Source: Chloroflexota bacterium (lineage in GTDB: Bacteria; Chloroflexota; Ktedonobacteria; Ktedonobacterales; Ktedonobacteraceae). Taken from it: 10,299 nt of DNA. Below are positions 7,342-10,299 of the stretch, piece after piece (the first letter of the stretch is position 1; each line of letters starts with the position of its first letter). The notes under the pieces were generated by a model, which was not told where the DNA came from, searched no databases, and was given only the letters and a program-made list of their open reading frames with translations. The stretch is from the NCBI GenBank assembly GCA_005881295.1, contig VBHS01000105.1, positions 1 through 10,299 on the forward strand, given 5' to 3'. A program made the position numbers and the translations under genes.

Positions 7342-8367
7342 TTAAACCCGACCACATAAAGTTTTTGCAACCTCCATCACTGAATCGGCAGTGGGAACGG
7401 TCAAATCTTCCAGCGCCGGCGAGAATGGCACTGGCACATTCATCGCTCCCATACGTTTGACTGGGGCATCCAGGAAGTAGAATGCTCCATCGGCGACCAC
7501 GGCTGCGATTTCAGCAGTTACGCCGTAACGTTCGTAACCCTCATCCACCACGATGACACGGCTCGTCTTTTTAGCAGAGTCGATCAGTGTGTCCCTATCA
7601 AGAGGGTACATGGTGCGAGGATCAATGACCTCTGCGCTGATATCGAGCTTCTCCAGCCCATCAGCGGCGGCCAGCGCGATCTGTACCATGCTGCTTGTCG
7701 CCACGATAGTGATATCGTTGCCGGGGCGTTTGATATCGGCGACACCGAAGGGGATGGTATAGTCACCCTCTGGCACGGGCCCCTTCAACTGGTACATCAT
7801 TTTGTCTTCGAAGAAGATCACAGGATTATCGTCGCGGATGGCAGTTTTCAGCAGCCCTTTTGCGTCATAAGGAGTCGAGGGCAGCACAACAATTAAGCCG
7901 GGGATATGGCTGACCCAGGCGTGCAGGCTCTGGCTGTGCTGCGCAGCGGTACGACGGGTCGCTCCTAGTGTAGTGCGTACCACCAGCGGCACCTTCAGCT
8001 TACCGCCGGACATATAGTGGACCTTTGCTGCCTGGTTCACGATCTGGTCCATCGCCAGTCCAATAAAGTCACCAAACATGATATCGACGATGGGACGCAT
8101 GCCCGTCATCGCCACGCCTACCCCCATGCCGGTAATGCCTGCCTCGGAGATGGGTGTGTCAATCACACGCGAGGTTCCAAATTCTTCGACCAGGCCAGAA
8201 AGCACTTTGAATGGTGTGCCAGCTTCGGCTATGTCTTCACCCATCATGAAGACCCGTGGGTCGCGCCGCATTTCCTCGGCTAATGCTTCACGGATAGCCT
8301 GGCCAAGGGTAATCTCGCGTACTCCCTGACCGGCGTTCTGGCTCGTTGTGGTACTAAGCATAGACAT
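7342..8367 (-). CDS. 2-oxoacid/acetoin dehydrogenase E1 beta subunit
   Basis: This is the beta half of the thiamine-diphosphate-dependent E1 heterotetramer that decarboxylates the 2-oxo substrate (or cleaves acetoin) and acylates lipoyl-E2. Starting at ATG 8367 (MSMLSTTTSQ) it has 341 residues, normal for the family. Visible are FMMGEDIAEAG (40-50), the cofactor-contacting Glu75 in DTPISEAGITG, the FGDF segment (98-101), catalytic-loop His144 in QHSQSLHAW, and the transketolase C-terminal domain with EVIDPRTMYPLD (246-257). The chosen start has GGTGGAG 4 bases upstream; a second ATG at 8361 is an alternative. A longer open frame to 8421 exists, but those 18 codons overlie the E1 alpha C-terminus in another frame. 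The gene overlaps the E1 alpha stop by 14 bases, as expected for paired E1 subunits. No lesion is seen. Confidence 0.95.
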   Translation of the reverse strand: MSMLSTTTSQNAGQGVREITLGQAIREALAEEMRRDPRVFMMGEDIAEAGTPFKVLSGLVEEFGTSRVIDTPISEAGITGMGVGVAMTGMRPIVDIMFGDFIGLAMDQIVNQAAKVHYMSGGKLKVPLVVRTTLGATRRTAAQHSQSLHAWVSHIPGLIVVLPSTPYDAKGLLKTAIRDDNPVIFFEDKMMYQLKGPVPEGDYTIPFGVADIKRPGNDITIVATSSMVQIALAAADGLEKLDISAEVIDPRTMYPLDRDTLIDSAKKTSRVIVVDEGYERYGVTAEIAAVVADGAFYFLDAPVKRMGAMNVPVPFSPALEDLTVPTADSVMEVAKTLCGRV

Positions 8368-9192
8368 CTTGCTCCACCTCGCTTGGATCTGGATACGGCG
8401 CGTCCAGCGCAAATTGTTCACCCGCCTCCACTTCGGCTCGCACCCGCTGTTCTATCTGCTCAAATGTCCCGCGCGAACATCCTGGCCGTCTACCTCTTCG
8501 GTCGGAATGCCAAAAGCTTTGGCCCTGGCACTCATCTCTCCGGCGGTCGTCTCGGAATTGTGGGTGTACTCGTTGTACTGGTTGTTCTCACAGACGTAGA
8601 TGACAGGGAGTTTCCATAGCGATGCCATATTCATCACTTCGTACAGCACCCCCTGACCAAGCGCGCCATCACCGAAGAAACAGACCGTCACCTCGTCGCT
8701 GCCGCGCATTTTGCTCGACATGGCGGCTCCGGTGGCAATGCCCGCGCTTCCCCCGACAATCGCATTCGCGCCAAGGTTGCCTGTCTCCTGGTCCGCGATG
8801 TGCATGGAGCCACCTTTGCCGCGGCAGTAACCGGCTTCCTTGCCCAGCAACTCGGCAAACATTCGATCGACCGAGGCTCCTTTTGCCAGGCAATGCCCAT
8901 GGCCGCGGTGCGTACTGGTGATGTAGTCATCGCGGCGTAAGGCCGAGCACACCCCCACAGCTATCGCCTCCTCACCGATATAGAGATGGGCAAGGCCTGG
9001 CATTTTGGCACTGGTATAAAGTTGGTTGACATGTTCTTCGAAAATGCGGATTTTGAGCATCTGCTCATATATGGATAGCCAGCGGACTTGCTCAGTTTCT
9101 AACAATTGAGCGCCCGCCGTGGACACCTGGTCACTTGCAGGATGCCTGGCTTCCACAAATTCGCCTGAGCCGGATGCCTTCGATTGCGACAT
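8354..9192 (-). pseudogene. 2-oxoacid/acetoin dehydrogenase E1 alpha subunit, broken by an internal deletion with frameshift
   Basis: This is the alpha half of the E1 decarboxylase. It starts at ATG 9192, with GGAG 7 bases upstream and a 46-base gap after the oxidoreductase gene. Family sequence is clear from residue 35 on: THRGHGHCLAKG (94-105), GGSMHIAD (127-134) and the thiamine-diphosphate motif from GDGALGQG (174-181) to ENN (202-204). The frame follows the family to VDGQDVRA (234-241, ending at 8470), then stops at 8452. The family C-terminus resumes in a different frame just below 8465: FEQIEQRVRAEVEAGEQFAL, then APYPDPSEVEQDVYA, with TAG at 8354. About 280 residues are recoverable against about 325-350 expected. 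The missing block would contain the YRxxGHSxxD-type loop with the conserved active-site His, so even a frame-restored product should be inactive. A deletion of 3n+1 bases explains it. AcoA/PdhA-like; real lesion or misassembly. Confidence 0.87.
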
Positions 9193-9238
9193 TGCTCTTC
9201 TCCAAAAAATAGATACATTGCTGGATGGAATACATCAT

Positions 9239-10120
9239 CTATTCGTCTAAGCCGGCCATCTTTGCCAGCACTTTGAACACGATATAGAAATCTTGTTTCG
9301 CCAACCCCATGGCGCGTGCAGCAGTAAGGAACTCGTTGCTGGTCGCTGTCGTTGGCATAGGAACATCGAGTTCTCTTCCCATCTCGAGCGCTAACAGCAT
9401 GTCCTTCTGCATCATGTTCACGTCGAACCAGGCTTCGTCTGGTGGTGAGAGTATAAAAGGTGTGCGATACTTTAGCGAAGGCGAGGCGATGACGCTATTC
9501 AGCATAACCTCGAGCGCCGTTTCGCGAGGAACGCCACCCTTCTCGGCCAGCAGCAATCCCTCACAGAAGGCCATCATTTGCACTTGCAGATTGAGGTTGA
9601 TAGCAATCTTCATCAAGACGGCCTGCCCATTCGAACCCACGTAGTTAACTTTTGGGCCGATATCCAGCAAGATAGATTTGACTTGCTCGAAGGTCGCTTT
9701 TTCACCACCGACCATGAGGGAGAGATTGCCCTGTTCGAGAGTAATCACGCTACCCGACACGGGGGAGTCGAGCATCCGCGCACCTTTTTCGCTGACCTCA
9801 GTGGCGAGGTTTTTAGAGGCCGCTGGACTGATGGTGCTCATGTCGATATAAATCTTGCCTTTTCCCAGGCCGGCCAGTATGCCATGTTGCCCTCCCACGA
9901 CCTCGTGGAGAGCGTTGGTATTTGTTACCATAGTGAAGATTACGTCGGCGGTTTCTGCAACCGCGCGCGGCGTCTCGCCCCACTGCATACCAGCATCAAG
10001 CAGCCATTGTGCCTTCGACTTTGTGCGATTATATCCAGTAACACTGTGGCCAGCATCAAGCAGTCGCTTCGTTACACGACCGCCCATGGCTCCTAATCCG
10101 ACAAATCCAAGCTTAGCCAT
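9239..10120 (-). CDS. NAD(P)-dependent beta-hydroxyacid dehydrogenase (3-hydroxyisobutyrate dehydrogenase family)
   Basis: This is a cytoplasmic oxidoreductase of 293 residues that oxidises a beta-hydroxyacid to the semialdehyde/oxo acid or works in reverse as a glyoxylate/succinic-semialdehyde-type reductase. The N-terminal Rossmann fold has GLGAMG (8-13); NRT (31-33) after the second strand is the pattern usually linked to NADP preference. IDMSTISP (92-99), substrate-loop DSPVSGS (118-124), the catalytic Lys171 with Asn175 (LMKIAIN), and KDM (239-241) for carboxylate binding follow. The start is ATG 10120: GGAGG lies 5 bases upstream and the Rossmann strand begins at residue 3. An in-frame ATG at 10150 would add ten unlikely residues. 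First gene of the cluster visible here. The exact substrate cannot be fixed from sequence. Confidence 0.93.
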   Translation of the reverse strand: MAKLGFVGLGAMGGRVTKRLLDAGHSVTGYNRTKSKAQWLLDAGMQWGETPRAVAETADVIFTMVTNTNALHEVVGGQHGILAGLGKGKIYIDMSTISPAASKNLATEVSEKGARMLDSPVSGSVITLEQGNLSLMVGGEKATFEQVKSILLDIGPKVNYVGSNGQAVLMKIAINLNLQVQMMAFCEGLLLAEKGGVPRETALEVMLNSVIASPSLKYRTPFILSPPDEAWFDVNMMQKDMLLALEMGRELDVPMPTTATSNEFLTAARAMGLAKQDFYIVFKVLAKMAGLDE

Positions 10121-10146
10121 AACTACCTCCAACGACACTGAAGGGG

Positions 10147-10173
10147 ACATTACAAACGGCTAGCCTTTATCAA
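10147..10173 (-). promoter_or_regulatory. Weak candidate promoter for the oxidoreductase-dehydrogenase genes
   Basis: On the minus strand TTGATA (10168-10173, five of six to TTGACA) is followed after 15 bases by TAATGT (10147-10152, a poor -10 box). It sits downstream of the terminator-like hairpin and upstream of the GGAGG of the first enzyme gene, so position is right. The short spacer and weak -10 make this only a suggestion. Confidence 0.22.
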
Positions 10174-10175
10174 AT

Positions 10176-10220
10176 CGGCCCGTAAAACCCTGGGCTGAAG
10201 CCCTAGGGAGAGAAGGGCCG
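10176..10220 (-). terminator. Hairpin with T-run: probable intrinsic terminator of the upstream gene, within a larger palindrome
   Basis: On the minus strand CCCT-A-GGGC-TTCA-GCCC-AGGG (10208-10188) folds into a stem with a one-base bulge and a 4-base loop, followed directly by TTTT. This is the layout of a rho-independent terminator for minus-strand transcription. It is nested in an outer pair GGGCCG (10215-10220) and CGGCCC (10176-10181), giving a 45-base structure. The stop codon of the upstream reading frame lies in the hairpin. The nested palindrome could also be a dispersed REP-like element; a genome-wide count would tell. Confidence 0.55.
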
Positions 10221-10299
10221 TTCCTTTTGGGGCGTGATGGGGGTTGCTCCTTGAATCAACCGCTCAAGTTCATGCAACGCTATCCTGATAGCATCTGCA
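10203..10299 (-). CDS. C-terminal end of an unidentified upstream gene (partial)
   Basis: An open frame enters from the right edge and ends at TAG 10205-10203, giving 31 residues that start ADAIRIALHELERLIQG and end in a Pro-rich KERPFSP. The first half looks like an amphipathic helix and the frame ends inside a terminator-like hairpin, both consistent with a real gene end on the same strand as the cluster. Too little is present to name a family; a regulator or another pathway gene are equally open. The 82 bases between its stop and the next start hold the rest of the hairpin and the candidate promoter. Confidence 0.4.
   Translation of the reverse strand, partial: ADAIRIALHELERLIQGATPITPQKERPFSP

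Noticed and set aside
8368..8421. Upstream extension of E1 beta to an ATG at 8421 (18 extra codons starting MNNLRWTRR).
   Set aside because: These bases encode the E1 alpha C-terminus in another frame, the extension is Arg-rich and unlike the family, and a good GGTGGAG precedes the ATG at 8367.
8452..8480. Programmed ribosomal frameshifting as an explanation for the E1 alpha frame change.
   Set aside because: No slippery heptamer or following stem is evident, and a frameshift would not restore the missing block of about 60-70 conserved residues.
1..10299. CRISPR arrays, tRNA or rRNA genes, insertion sequences, phage or defence genes.
   Set aside because: No regularly spaced repeats, clover-leaf sequences, transposase motifs or terminal inverted repeats were found; nearly all of the window is metabolic and transport coding sequence.

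Overview
The window is a chromosomal stretch of a free-living heterotrophic bacterium. Every gene I can support lies on the minus strand, so transcription runs from high to low coordinates. Base composition is moderate (a little over half G+C by eye). The Ser/Thr/Gly-rich lipoprotein linker of the solute-binding protein and the overall protein style remind me of Chloroflexota, most likely Ktedonobacteria. That placement rests on memory of protein style, not on a search.

In transcription order the window holds: the last 31 codons of an unidentified upstream gene (10299-10203) ending inside a terminator-like hairpin; a 3-hydroxyisobutyrate-dehydrogenase-family oxidoreductase (10120-9239); a 2-oxoacid/acetoin dehydrogenase E1 alpha gene with an internal, frame-breaking deletion (9192-8354); intact E1 beta (8367-7342); an M24 'pita-bread' metalloenzyme homologue in which one metal-ligand Asp is Cys (7295-5982); and an E2 lipoyl acyltransferase (5982-4672). 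A 183-base gap with two operator-like dyads follows. After it comes a complete branched-chain-amino-acid-type (HAAT/Liv) ABC transporter set: binding lipoprotein LivK, also broken by an internal frame-breaking deletion (4488-3411), permeases LivH (3385-2474) and LivM (2477-1416), and ATPases LivG (1419-688) and LivF (683 to beyond the left edge).

The tight spacing (1-, 4- and 14-base overlaps, gaps of 4, 25 and 46 bases) suggests one or two operons for uptake and oxidation of a small acid or amino-acid-like compound. The transporter would import it, the M24-fold enzyme and the beta-hydroxyacid dehydrogenase would process it, and E1/E2 would convert a 2-oxo intermediate to an acyl-CoA. No E3 (dihydrolipoyl dehydrogenase) gene is present, so E3 would have to come from elsewhere. 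The substrate cannot be read from the sequence.

The strongest observations are these. Both E1 alpha and LivK lack an internal block of roughly 60-70 residues and change frame at the gap, while all other genes are intact. The M24 protein has an altered metal site. The E2 has two peripheral-subunit-binding-domain-like segments in tandem. Either the operon is decaying by deletions or the assembly is wrong at two places near 8470 and 4206; re-sequencing would decide.
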